Assembly: GCA_910583935.1 (NCBI GenBank)
Contig: CAJTZM010000001.1
Span: 138,335 to 202,334, forward strand
From: an uncultured Oscillospiraceae bacterium
GTDB taxonomy: Bacteria; Bacillota; Clostridia; Oscillospirales; Ruminococcaceae
Direction of reading: 5' to 3'
Length of the DNA stretch: 64,000 bases
Made by a program: the position numbers and the translations under genes. A model generated the notes under the pieces. The model was not told the origin of the DNA. It was given only the letters and a program-made list of their open reading frames with translations, and did not search any database. Shown piece by piece: positions 24,710 through 33,288 of the stretch. How positions within the stretch are numbered: the first letter of the stretch is position 1; each line of letters begins with the position of its first letter.

Positions 24710-26656
24710 CTATTCAGCCTCTTCAGACTCCGGTGCAGCTTCGTTAACAGCACGCATAGACAAGCTTACACGTTTTTTCTCAAAGTCAATTTCGGTGATC
24801 TTTGCCTCGACCTCGTCGCCAACATTCAATACGTCAGAGACTTTATTGACTCTTTCAGAAGAGATTTGAGAAATATGAATCAAACCGTCAATACCGGGAA
24901 TAATCTGCGCAAAAGCACCAAAGGTGGTGACAGATACGACTTTAACCTTGGAAATCGTTCCAACTGGATATTCATTTTTCAGAATTTCCCACGGATTGTC
25001 CTTTTCATTTTTGTAGCCTAAAGAGATTTTATGCTTTTCCGTATCGATATCCTTAATATAAACCTCTAAAACATCGCCAATATTCACAACCTCTGACGGA
25101 TGCTTGATTCGATTCCAGGATAGCTCAGAAATATGAATCATGCCATCCACACCGCCTAAGTCAACAAAAGCACCATAGGAGGTAAGGGATTTTACTGCGC
25201 CAGTGTATTTCTTGCCAATCTCGACTGTCTTCCAGAATTCTTCTTCCTGCGCTTTTCTTTGTTCCTTCAAAACGGATTTTATGGAACCGATAATACGTTT
25301 ACGACCGCGTCCCGCATCTTTGCACTCCAGAATTCTTAAGGAAACATGCTGTTTGACCAATTCCTCTAAATTCTCCACACGAGACAGGCTGGCCTGAGAG
25401 GCAGGAACAAAAACTCGTACGCCGTTGGTCGAAACGATTACGCCGCCTTTTACCGCTTCGATTACATTGCCTTCCAAAATTTCTCCAGATTCAACAGCCT
25501 CTTGAACCTTCATCATACCAGCGATCGCGTCCAAACGCTTTTTAGAGAGGACAACTGTACCCTCCACATCGTTTACACGGACAACCAGCAACTCAATTTC
25601 ATCTCCAACCTTGACAAGATCTTCAATTTTTGCATTGGGATCGTCGGTCAACTCATTTAACGGCACATAACCAGTGTGTTTTGTACCAATATCAACCTGG
25701 ACCTCGGTGGGGGTAATACCAACAACAACACCTGTCTCCTTCTTACCGTTATATGTACTCTTGAAAGACTGATCCAGCATCTCTCCAAAGCTTAATTCGT
25801 CGTTTGTAATAAATTCACTCATGGTTTCTTGTACCTCCTTAATTATGCAAGCCGGAGTCGAAGCACCGGCAGTGACACCAACCAAAAGATTTGCGGAAAA
25901 ATCAAACTGCGGCAGCTCGTTGGCCTTTTCAATATGAGCCGTCGGACAAAATTGGCTACAAATTTCTGCCAATTTTACAGTGTTAGAACTGTTTTTACCC
26001 CCGATCACCACCATTTGATCTGACTCTTGAGCCAACAAAACCGCTTCCTGCTGTCGCATTTCGGTAGCATTACATATTGTATCAAAAATAATTAGATTTG
26101 TATAGACTTTTTTCGCGAAAAATGAAGATTTTCTCCATTCTTGGGTGTGAAAAGTGGTCTGTGCAACTAAAATGCATGGATCATTTTTCCAATTATTTGC
26201 ATCCGCTGTGATATCCATGAGATCTTCTAAAGATTTAAACACAGCTGCGCCGTTCTGACAAAACCCAATAATCCCTTCCACTTCCGGGTGTTTTTTGTCT
26301 CCAGCCACCAGAACGTGGTAACCCTTTTCACTGTATTCCTCTACAATTCTATGAATTTTTGCTACGAAAGGACAGGTAGCGTCGATATATGGAATTTGTT
26401 GCTTTTTTAAATAATCATACACAAAATGACCAACCCCGTGGGAACGGATGACTGCAGTTGCGCCTTGAGGAATATCTTCTGGTCTCTCTACTGAAAATAC
26501 GCCGGCCTTCTCCAGTTGTTGTACAATCTGCGGGTTATGGATAATAGGACCGAGCGTTACCGCATGCGGATACACTTGTGCCGCCTGAAACGCCATTTTT
26601 ACCGCTCTATCAACGCCAAAACAAAACCCAGCTGTTTTGGCTACCTTAACTCGCAC
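24710..26656 (-). CDS. ispH: Bifunctional HMBPP reductase (IspH) fused to S1 RNA-binding repeats
   Basis: 648 residues in two parts. Residues 1-283 are IspH/LytB, the last MEP-pathway enzyme, which reduces HMBPP to IPP and DMAPP. The three [4Fe-4S] cysteines are seen as C12 (GFCFGVDRA), the Cys of DATCPFVAKIH and the Cys of TICNATEMRQQ. Residues about 300-640 hold four S1 domains (GVVVGITPTEVQVDIG, ILEGNVIEAVKGGVIV, YTGAVKSLTSYGAFVDLGG, GTISKVKVVSVTTFGAF), as in ribosomal protein S1. The fusion is established in Clostridia. The start overlaps the end of plsC by 16 bases, and the operon runs rpiR-flavoprotein-cmk-plsC-ispH. Confidence 0.96.
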   Translation of the reverse strand: MRVKVAKTAGFCFGVDRAVKMAFQAAQVYPHAVTLGPIIHNPQIVQQLEKAGVFSVERPEDIPQGATAVIRSHGVGHFVYDYLKKQQIPYIDATCPFVAKIHRIVEEYSEKGYHVLVAGDKKHPEVEGIIGFCQNGAAVFKSLEDLMDITADANNWKNDPCILVAQTTFHTQEWRKSSFFAKKVYTNLIIFDTICNATEMRQQEAVLLAQESDQMVVIGGKNSSNTVKLAEICSQFCPTAHIEKANELPQFDFSANLLVGVTAGASTPACIIKEVQETMSEFITNDELSFGEMLDQSFKSTYNGKKETGVVVGITPTEVQVDIGTKHTGYVPLNELTDDPNAKIEDLVKVGDEIELLVVRVNDVEGTVVLSKKRLDAIAGMMKVQEAVESGEILEGNVIEAVKGGVIVSTNGVRVFVPASQASLSRVENLEELVKQHVSLRILECKDAGRGRKRIIGSIKSVLKEQRKAQEEEFWKTVEIGKKYTGAVKSLTSYGAFVDLGGVDGMIHISELSWNRIKHPSEVVNIGDVLEVYIKDIDTEKHKISLGYKNEKDNPWEILKNEYPVGTISKVKVVSVTTFGAFAQIIPGIDGLIHISQISSERVNKVSDVLNVGDEVEAKITEIDFEKKRVSLSMRAVNEAAPESEEAE

Positions 26657-27255
26657 GATTTTGTCTCCTCCAAAAGCTTTTCTACTTCGTTGTGCAGACG
26701 AGAAACAACTTCCTTAATTTGTTTAGCTGCGTGCTCCTCGATGAGAATCTCACTGTTAGGAATGGGTTTGCCATATCGAATAATTACTTTAGAGCGGAAT
26801 TTTTTTCCACTGTACCAAATAGCAGCCGGCAGTAAATCGCCTTTGCTCTGAGCGGCAATGACCACAGCGCCGGATTTAAAGCGCAGCAGCTGACCATCAG
26901 GGGAACGGGTTCCCTCGGGAAATAAGCCCAGGACCCTGCCGCCTTTTACTGTCTCTACCGCAGTATCAATGGCGCTGGTGTCGCCTTTCCCGCGCGCCAC
27001 CGGAAAGGCGCCTAAATGACGGATAATAAAGCTGACGAATTTGTTTTGAAAAAGCTCTGACTTTGCCATATATCGAATTGGCTTTTTCACTTTTTGCGCT
27101 ACCAATACTGGATCCAGCCCGGAGCGATGATTGCAGCATAGGATGTAACCGTGATCTTTTGGTTGATTTTCTTGGCCATAAAATTCCAGGTGAAACCAGA
27201 TGCGGAAAATAAAACCCGTCAAAGCTTTTCCCAAATAGTAAAACCAGTTTGTCAT
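26641..27255 (-). CDS. plsC: 1-acyl-sn-glycerol-3-phosphate acyltransferase
   Basis: 204 residues, the normal length. Acylates lysophosphatidic acid to phosphatidic acid at the membrane. The NHX4D catalytic motif appears as CNHRSGLDPV, and the second acyltransferase block as FPEGTRSPDG. An N-terminal hydrophobic stretch (YLGKALTGFIFRIWFHLEFY) gives membrane association. It overlaps cmk by four bases upstream and ispH by 16 downstream, so it is inside a tightly coupled leftward operon. The cmk-plsC-ispH order is common in Clostridia. Confidence 0.94.
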   Translation of the reverse strand: MTNWFYYLGKALTGFIFRIWFHLEFYGQENQPKDHGYILCCNHRSGLDPVLVAQKVKKPIRYMAKSELFQNKFVSFIIRHLGAFPVARGKGDTSAIDTAVETVKGGRVLGLFPEGTRSPDGQLLRFKSGAVVIAAQSKGDLLPAAIWYSGKKFRSKVIIRYGKPIPNSEILIEEHAAKQIKEVVSRLHNEVEKLLEETKSCELR

Positions 27256-27929
27256 TTTGTTCCCTGCCCTATTTTCTTTTTGATAATTGTCAGAATTGCC
27301 TGAACCGATTGTGCCAAATCCATTTTAGATGTATCAACTACAATGGCATCCGGTGCTTGACGAAGAGGAGATACTTTTCGGTTCATATCGTTTTCATCCC
27401 TTTTTATCAGGTCGGAAAGTACCGCCTGAAAGCTAACACTTTCCCCTTTTTTCCACAATTCGTCAAAACGGCGGCGAGCCCGTTCCTCCGTTGTGGCAGT
27501 CAGATAAATTTTTACCTGCGCGTTTGGAAGAACTACCGTACCAATATCCCGTCCGTCCATTATAATATTATTTTCCCGGGCAATATCCTGCTGTTGTGAG
27601 AATAGAAACTGCCGCACAGGTCCAATGGCTGAAACTAAGGACGCAGCGGCTGAAACCTGCGGTGTACGCAGTTTGTCTGTCACGTTTTCTTTATTCAAAT
27701 AAACCTGCTGCTCTTTGCCTTCGTAGCCAAAATGCACCTCAATTGCAGACAAGCGCTCGCAAACCGCTTTCTGGTCGGTAGGATCAATCCGATTTTTTAA
27801 TATGTCATATGCAACTGCCCGATATAAAGCGCCAGTATCTACATATAAAAACCCAATTTCCTTTGCGGCCGCGCGGGAGATGGTGCTTTTTCCAGCTCCG
27901 GCAGGACCGTCTATCGCAACGGCAAACAT
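27252..27929 (-). CDS. cmk: Cytidylate kinase
   Basis: Phosphorylates CMP and dCMP to the diphosphates; 225 residues. The P-loop is DGPAGAGKST (8-17). The CMP-binding region is DTGALYRAVAYD and GRDIGTVVLPNAQVKIYLTA, and the lid holds ARRRFDEL. RDENDMNRKVSPLRQAPDA is the family's conserved C-terminal block. It shares one base with the upstream flavoprotein stop and four with plsC. The gene carries no unusual features. Confidence 0.96.
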   Translation of the reverse strand: MFAVAIDGPAGAGKSTISRAAAKEIGFLYVDTGALYRAVAYDILKNRIDPTDQKAVCERLSAIEVHFGYEGKEQQVYLNKENVTDKLRTPQVSAAASLVSAIGPVRQFLFSQQQDIARENNIIMDGRDIGTVVLPNAQVKIYLTATTEERARRRFDELWKKGESVSFQAVLSDLIKRDENDMNRKVSPLRQAPDAIVVDTSKMDLAQSVQAILTIIKKKIGQGTK

Positions 27930-29173
27930 TATGATTTCCCCTTTCCTGCGCTTTTTCCAGCAACAAAACCGGTTGAAAATGCAATTTGCAGATTAAATCC
28001 ACCCGTTTTTCCGTCAAGGTCTAATACTTCACCTGCAAAATATAGGCCGCGACATAATTTGGACTCCATTGTTTGAGGGATCACTTCTTTTACATTCACT
28101 CCGCCTGCGGTGACAATTGCTTCCTCAATGGGTAACAGTCTTTTAGGATGCAAAGGCAAATGCTTCATCGTTTCAATCAGCTGATCGCGCTGTTCTTTAG
28201 TTATTTGATGCACCTTTTTATCCGGTGGAATCTGGGATAAGCGTATGACAGAAGAAATCATTTTGCGGGGAAGAAGCTCAGACAAAGCGTTAAAAAAATT
28301 CTTGTTTTGCCTTGCTTCAAAATCTCGTAGGATGCGTTGCTCCAACTGATTTTCATTTAGCGCAGGCTTCAAATCAATCTCCATAAAATAGGAGGTTAAT
28401 TCTTTTTTTAGATAGGTGCTGGCGGTGAGCACCAGTGGTCCTGACACACCAAAATGGGTAAAAAGCATCTCGCCTAATTCACTGTAAAGTGGTTTCTTTT
28501 TCCCTTTTTCCCATAAAGTCAGGGTGACGTTTTTTAGAGAAAGGCCCATGCAATCCCGGCACCAGTCCTCCTGTGTTTCGATAGGAATCAGGGATGGTCT
28601 GGGCGGCACGATGGTATGACCGGCTTGAGCGGCAAGGCAATATCCGTCTCCTGAAGACCCGGTCAAAGGATAACTTTTTCCTCCGGTTGCGATGATCACC
28701 TTTGAGGCTGCAAAGAAGTTTTTTTCCTCATCATAAACCCCGCAGACCAATCCGCCAGATGTTTCCAACCCGGTGATGCGCCTTTGTAGAAAAGTAACAC
28801 CTGCTTTTTGCGCAAATGCTACCAATGCGTCCACGATATCTACAGCCTTGTCAGAAACAGGAAAAACACGACCTCCCCGCTCGATCTTGAGAGGAACACC
28901 TAAGCTTTCCATCCATTTCATTGTTTGCTGCGGTGGAAATCGATGGATCGGCCCAAAAAGGAATTTACGATTGTTGCAAACGTTTTGTAAGAAAGCTTCT
29001 TCACTGCAATGATTGGTCAAATTACAGCGGCCTTTCCCGGTAATCATCACCTTACGCGCCATGCGTGTGTTGCGCTCGATTAAAAGCACCTGCGCACCTT
29101 CTTTTGCCGCAGTTCCGCTGGCAATCAGGCCGGCAGCTCCGCCGCCTATGACAATCAGGTCAAATTGCTTCAT
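27929..29173 (-). CDS. HI0933/BaiN-type FAD-dependent oxidoreductase
   Basis: 414 residues of the HI0933-like flavoprotein family (COG2081). The N-terminal FAD-binding Rossmann motif is VIGGGAAGLIAS (8-19), followed by a second conserved block KVMITGKGRCNLTN (42-55). VIIATGGKSYPLTGSSGDG and the C-terminal GLYFAGEVLDLDGKTGGFNLQ are typical. Relatives include BaiN, linked to bile-acid dehydroxylation in some gut clostridia, but the family is mostly uncharacterised and I do not assign that role. It overlaps rpiR (four bases) and cmk (one base). It is a frequent partner of cmk-plsC-ispH in Clostridia. Confidence 0.87.
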   Translation of the reverse strand: MKQFDLIVIGGGAAGLIASGTAAKEGAQVLLIERNTRMARKVMITGKGRCNLTNHCSEEAFLQNVCNNRKFLFGPIHRFPPQQTMKWMESLGVPLKIERGGRVFPVSDKAVDIVDALVAFAQKAGVTFLQRRITGLETSGGLVCGVYDEEKNFFAASKVIIATGGKSYPLTGSSGDGYCLAAQAGHTIVPPRPSLIPIETQEDWCRDCMGLSLKNVTLTLWEKGKKKPLYSELGEMLFTHFGVSGPLVLTASTYLKKELTSYFMEIDLKPALNENQLEQRILRDFEARQNKNFFNALSELLPRKMISSVIRLSQIPPDKKVHQITKEQRDQLIETMKHLPLHPKRLLPIEEAIVTAGGVNVKEVIPQTMESKLCRGLYFAGEVLDLDGKTGGFNLQIAFSTGFVAGKSAGKGKS

Positions 29174-30042
29174 CGGTGAGGCTCCTCTATCTTCTCATAT
29201 ACACCATAATCATCCCAAATTTTCTCTAATCGCTCATAGATTATAGAAATTTCGTCCTTTTTTCGGATACCAATCGCGACTATCAACGCATTAATCATAC
29301 TCAGCGGCGCTACCAATGAATCGACAAATGAAGCCATATCACTGCGCGCTAAGAGAAGATGGTCCGCTACTTCGGCAATCGGAGACACTTCCGAATCTGT
29401 AATGGCAATTACCTTTGCATTGTTTTGCTTTGCAAAGGCAGCGGCATTTACAGTTCGCTTGGAATAGCGCGGGAACGTTATGCCGATAAATACGTCTCCT
29501 TCTTTAATGCGCATGATTTGCTCAAACATTTCACTGGTACTTGTGGTATTTACCAGCCGTACGCTGTCAAATATCTGATTAAAATAAAATCCTATAAAGC
29601 CGGATAAGGCCGAGGCGCTTCGTACGCCAAGAATGTAGATATTTTTGGCGCTGACAATTGTATCGACCGCCTTTTCAAAATCTTCAACCGAAATTTTTTC
29701 CATTGTACGGCGGATTTTTTCAATATCCAAATTCAGCACCTTATGTAAAACATTAGTCTCTCCTAATTGATCGCTTGTAACCTCCATACGCTGTACAGAG
29801 GTCAAACGGTTGCGGATCAATTCCTGCAGGGACCTTTGTAATTGTGGATATCCTTCAAATCCCAGTTCGGAGGCGAAGCGCACTACCGTTGATTCGCTTA
29901 CGCCGACGGTTGTTCCCAATTTAGCCGCCGTCATAAAAGCGGCTTTATCATAGTGCTCCAGAATATACTGCGCAATTCGTTTTTGCCCTTTTGAAAATCC
30001 GGGCACCTGCTGTCTTATCGAATGAATCAAGTCCCTGCTCAT
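29170..30042 (-). CDS. RpiR/MurR-family transcriptional regulator
   Basis: 290 residues. The N-terminal HTH_6 domain (about 1-78) includes GTTVGVSESTVVRFASELGF, the family's recognition segment. The C-terminal SIS sugar-phosphate-binding domain (about 115-255) includes NIYILGVRSASALSGF and VFIGITFPRYSKRTV. RpiR proteins usually respond to phosphosugars. Being first in an operon with lipid and nucleotide genes is unusual for its family, so it may be autoregulatory or simply carried along. The ATG is preceded by AGAGGTGAG, with a promoter just upstream. Confidence 0.92.
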   Translation of the reverse strand: MSRDLIHSIRQQVPGFSKGQKRIAQYILEHYDKAAFMTAAKLGTTVGVSESTVVRFASELGFEGYPQLQRSLQELIRNRLTSVQRMEVTSDQLGETNVLHKVLNLDIEKIRRTMEKISVEDFEKAVDTIVSAKNIYILGVRSASALSGFIGFYFNQIFDSVRLVNTTSTSEMFEQIMRIKEGDVFIGITFPRYSKRTVNAAAFAKQNNAKVIAITDSEVSPIAEVADHLLLARSDMASFVDSLVAPLSMINALIVAIGIRKKDEISIIYERLEKIWDDYGVYEKIEEPHR

Positions 30043-30077
30043 GCTCTCACCTCTTTAAAATAAACCTATCCGCTACT

Positions 30078-30106
30078 ATTGTAGCTTTCTTAAGAAAAAA
30101 ATGCAA
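30078..30106 (-). promoter_or_regulatory. Promoter of the rpiR-flavoprotein-cmk-plsC-ispH operon
   Basis: Minus strand TTGCAT (30106-30101), 17-base spacer, TACAAT (30083-30078), 36 bases before the rpiR start. The spacer contains a TTCTTAAGAA palindrome, a possible regulator contact. Confidence 0.7.
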
Positions 30107-30146
30107 GAGAATTTGCAGGAGATTCATTTTTATTCGTCATTTATGT

Positions 30147-30181
30147 AAAAAGGATAGCCTTTGTAGACGGCTATCCTTTTT
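30147..30181 (-). terminator. Intrinsic terminator of spoVG
   Basis: AAAAAGGATAGCC pairs perfectly with GGCTATCCTTTTT around a nine-base loop. It starts right at the spoVG stop. Confidence 0.9.
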
Positions 30182-30182
30182 C

Positions 30183-30482
30183 TTACCAGCGGTTTTTTCC
30201 TCCATTTTCCGCGTAGGCTTCTTGTTGAGAAAGATGCTTATGATATTCTTCTAAAATGAGGCCTTCTAATGTTTTTCGCCCTTCCATGGTAATGGGATGA
30301 ACGATGTCGCGGAATACACCGTTATCGTCCTTTCTGCTTGGCATTGCTACAAATAGCCGCTCGCTCCCCTCAATAACTTTAATATCATGTACAGCCAGAT
30401 CCTGGTCAATTGTCACAGATACTAACGCTTTGAGTTTTCCCTCTTCATAGGTTTTTCTGATTCGGATGTCTGTTACATTCAT
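30183..30482 (-). CDS. spoVG: Septation/sporulation regulator SpoVG
   Basis: 99-residue nucleic-acid-binding regulator, the normal length. Family blocks are TDIRIRKTYEEGKLKALVSV near the N-terminus, AMPSRKDDNGVFRDIVHPI in the middle and a helical C-terminus. In Firmicutes it affects septation, sporulation and gene expression, binding DNA and RNA. GGAGGGAAAA precedes the ATG. It forms a monocistronic unit with its own terminator, divergent from murC. In Bacillus the gene sits between purR/yabJ and glmU; here it sits beside murC, an order also reported for some Clostridia. Confidence 0.96.
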   Translation of the reverse strand: MNVTDIRIRKTYEEGKLKALVSVTIDQDLAVHDIKVIEGSERLFVAMPSRKDDNGVFRDIVHPITMEGRKTLEGLILEEYHKHLSQQEAYAENGGKNRW

Positions 30483-30640
30483 CGTGATTTTCCCTCCTTG
30501 TTGATGTTTTTAGTATGGAACAAAGGAAAAACCTTATGCAGTCTGAAAAAATCTTTGTAAATTTTTTAAAAGGTGTTTATTTTATGTTGATGAAGCAATA
30601 TAATAAACATACGGATTCTACATTTTTAGGGGGCTTATTT

Positions 30641-32014
30641 GTGTGCGGCAGCTATGAAGAGATCTTAAAAAGCAAGAAACACTTTCATTTTATCGGAATT
30701 GGCGGATCCGGTATGTTTCCACTTGTACAGATCCTTCACCAAAAGGGCTGTTATATTACCGGATCGGACAACAACGAAACGGATACGGTCGAGTATGAGC
30801 GCAACGTGCTGGGAATCCCTGTTTTTATTGGCCATGACCCAGCACATTTAGATGGAGCAGACTGCGTCGTCTATACTGCTGCTGTTTCTAAAGAGAACCC
30901 TGAGCTGGCTGCTGCGTTCGCCTCTGGTGTATTGGTTTTGGAACGGGCAAAACTGCTGGGACTCATTACCCAGGATTACCATAACGCAATCTGCGTTTCC
31001 GGTACTCATGGGAAAACGACGACTTCTTCTATGATTACGCAGATTTTACTTAGCGCCGGCTTAGACCCTTCGGTTGTAATCGGCGGTAAGCTGCCTTTGC
31101 TGCACGGCAGCGGGCGGGTTGGCAAAAAGGACTTGATGGTCTGCGAAGCCTGCGAGTTCAACGATCATTTTTTGGAATTATCCCCTGATATATCGGTTAT
31201 CCTCAATATCGATGCGGATCACTTGGAGTATTTTGGAACTTTGGAAAATATTATCCACTCGTTTCGTAAGTTTGCGGAAAAAACAAGCCGTACTCTGATT
31301 GTCAACGCCGACGATGAAAATACAAAGAGAGCGATTGAAGGACTGACGGAAAAAGAAATCATCACCTTTGGGTCAGGCTCCTCCTGTGATTATTATCCGA
31401 CCCAGATCTCTTACCATCCACAAGGGAAAACGGTTTTTACCCTCATGCATCGGGGAGAAAAAATAGCGGATATTTCCCTCTCTGTTCCTGGAAAACACAA
31501 TATCTTAAACGCTGTCGCCGCCTGCGCCGCCTGTTTGAAAGCAGGCGCTTCTCCCCAACAGCTCTCTGAAACCCTCAGCGATTTTCATGGGGCCAAACGT
31601 CGGTTCGAAATTTTAGGAGAGAAAAACGGGATTACTATTGCCGACGATTACGCGCACCATCCAACTGAATTGGAGGCAACTTTAAAAGCCGCAAAGGAAA
31701 TGCACTTCCGGCAGGTCTGGGCAGTGTTTCAACCTTTTACTTTTTCGCGCACAAAGATTCTGCTTGACGATTTTGCCCGGGTACTTCCGATCGCCGACCA
31801 GGTCGTTCTTGCCCCGATTATGGGAGGGAGAGAAAAAAATGAATATGGTATTTCTTCTGAGGATTTGGCGAAAAAGGTGCCTGGGACAATTTGCCTTCCC
31901 TCTTTTGAAAGCATCACAGAGTATGTGTTGTCTCATGCGCGGCCAGGGGATTTAGTAATTACACTAGGTTGCGGCGACATCAATAAATGCTCTAAAATGA
32001 TGATGAAAAGGTAA
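30641..32014 (+). CDS. murC: UDP-N-acetylmuramate--L-alanine ligase
   Basis: Adds L-Ala to UDP-MurNAc in peptidoglycan synthesis. The N-terminal UDP-binding block is HFHFIGIGGSGMFPL. The ATP-binding motif SGTHGKTTTSSMI and the Mur-ligase body NIDADHLEYFG and PGKHNILNAVAA follow, with DDYAHHPTELEATL at the C-terminal domain. I chose the GTG at 30641: AGGGGG sits seven bases upstream and the family N-terminus begins just inside, giving 457 residues. In-frame ATGs at 30584 and 30515 are alternatives that would add 19 or 42 non-conserved residues. It stands alone before a terminator. Confidence 0.94.
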   Translation: MCGSYEEILKSKKHFHFIGIGGSGMFPLVQILHQKGCYITGSDNNETDTVEYERNVLGIPVFIGHDPAHLDGADCVVYTAAVSKENPELAAAFASGVLVLERAKLLGLITQDYHNAICVSGTHGKTTTSSMITQILLSAGLDPSVVIGGKLPLLHGSGRVGKKDLMVCEACEFNDHFLELSPDISVILNIDADHLEYFGTLENIIHSFRKFAEKTSRTLIVNADDENTKRAIEGLTEKEIITFGSGSSCDYYPTQISYHPQGKTVFTLMHRGEKIADISLSVPGKHNILNAVAACAACLKAGASPQQLSETLSDFHGAKRRFEILGEKNGITIADDYAHHPTELEATLKAAKEMHFRQVWAVFQPFTFSRTKILLDDFARVLPIADQVVLAPIMGGREKNEYGISSEDLAKKVPGTICLPSFESITEYVLSHARPGDLVITLGCGDINKCSKMMMKR

Positions 32015-32051
32015 ACATTTTTTGATTTTTAAGGAAAATAAGTGGTTTTAT

Positions 32052-32089
32052 AAAAAAGAAAAAGGGTGCATACGCGCCCTTTTTCTTTT
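32052..32089 (+). terminator. Terminator between murC and the M42 peptidase gene
   Basis: AAAAGAAAAAGGGTGC and GCGCCCTTTTTCTTTT form a long stem with one mismatch around ATAC. T-rich flanks on both sides make it usable in both directions. Confidence 0.87.
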
Positions 32090-32114
32090 ATTGACATGCA
32101 AAACCAACTAGTTT

Positions 32115-33152
32115 TTAGCAGCCCAGATAAGCCAAAAGTAGCTGGATCGTATTTTCCAGTCCTTTATAGTGTGTTCGTTCCATACCGTGAGACGCATGGA
32201 CGCCTGGACCGATTAACGCTCCCTTAACATCGTTGCCCGCAGACCAAGCGGCACCGACATCCGAACCGTAACGGGGATAGATATCTACTGCGTACTGTAA
32301 ATCCTTTTCCTGCGCTAAGGATACCAGCCGGCTGACCATTTCGTAATCGTAAGGCCCATGAGAATCCTTTGCACAAATCGAAACATCATATTCTGTACAG
32401 CTCAAGTCGTCACCGATACAGCCCATATCCACAGCCAGCAGTTCTGTGCAGTCCGGCGGAAGATAAGCGGCGCCATGTCCGGTTTCTTCATAAACGGAAA
32501 AGAAAAACACAGTATTGTATTGAGGCCGCAGATTCTGATCCCGCAAAATTTTTAAAACCGTCAATAGACAGGCGGCGCTTCCTTTATCGTCGATAAACCG
32601 GGATTTTAAAAAGCCGCTGGAAGTAATTTCAGTTTTAGGATCGATAAAAATATAATCGCCGGGGGCAATTCCCAGATTTTCTACATCTTCTTTTTTTGAT
32701 ACCTCTTCGTCAATGCGAACAGCCATATTGGCGTCGTCTCGGGTCCTGGTGGAAGCATCCCCAAAAACATGCGCCGCCGGACTCAAGCTTAAAATCGTAC
32801 CTGTGTGAATGTTCCCTTCACGGGTAAGGATCTTGCAGTATTCTCCGTCAAGTGTTGGCAGAATCGGACCGCCAACCGGTGTAAACTTGATCATACCATT
32901 TGCCGTGATAGAGCGAACCATTGCACCAAGCGTATCCACATGAGCGGAAACCGCCACCCTTTTGCTGCTGTCCCGTCCGGGTATACAGACCATACCACAC
33001 CCTTTAACCGTCCTTTCGAAACCAAAATCAAGGCTCTGCGCAACCTGACCGATTGCATCAATGACTTTAGCGGTATAGCCTGTAGGGCTGTCGATTCCCA
33101 AAAGTAGCTTAGCATAGGTAAAAAGATCGTGCTGATATTGTTGCAGCTTCAT
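32115..33152 (-). CDS. M42-family metallo-aminopeptidase
   Basis: 345 residues of the FrvX/glutamyl aminopeptidase family, cobalt- or zinc-dependent, cytoplasmic. Metal and catalytic residues are visible in VSAHVDTLG, FIDDKGSAACLL, YEETGHGAAY, AVDMGCIGDD and GVHASHGMERTH. The PDZ-like inserted domain (about 70-165) is present. The ATG at 33152 is preceded by GAGGAGTGG; the open frame extends 37 codons further upstream, but that part is Cys-rich, overlaps the lysC terminator and lacks family similarity. It likely trims N-terminal residues from peptides for nutrition. It lies alone between convergent murC and the lysC operon. Confidence 0.9.
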   Translation of the reverse strand: MKLQQYQHDLFTYAKLLLGIDSPTGYTAKVIDAIGQVAQSLDFGFERTVKGCGMVCIPGRDSSKRVAVSAHVDTLGAMVRSITANGMIKFTPVGGPILPTLDGEYCKILTREGNIHTGTILSLSPAAHVFGDASTRTRDDANMAVRIDEEVSKKEDVENLGIAPGDYIFIDPKTEITSSGFLKSRFIDDKGSAACLLTVLKILRDQNLRPQYNTVFFFSVYEETGHGAAYLPPDCTELLAVDMGCIGDDLSCTEYDVSICAKDSHGPYDYEMVSRLVSLAQEKDLQYAVDIYPRYGSDVGAAWSAGNDVKGALIGPGVHASHGMERTHYKGLENTIQLLLAYLGC

Positions 33153-33232
33153 TGTACTTCCACTCCTCTCATCGTTTCCAGTATACACAAAATAACCACC
33201 CGATTGCAACCAATCTAACAAAATGACCACAC

Positions 33233-33275
33233 AAAAACGGCTATGGCAACAAGCGTGTTCCATAGTCGTTTTTTA
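33233..33275 (-). terminator. Terminator of the pheB-hom-thrB-lysC operon
   Basis: AAAACGACTATGG pairs with CCATAGCCGTTTTT (one G-T-type mismatch) around a 13-base loop, read leftward from the lysC stop 14 bases away. Confidence 0.88.
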
Positions 33276-33288
33276 AATGGAGAGATTT

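Noticed and set aside
24710..26656. Suspicion that IspH fused to S1 repeats is an assembly error
   Set aside because: The fusion is an established feature of Clostridia and the frame is continuous across both parts with intact cysteines and S1 folds.
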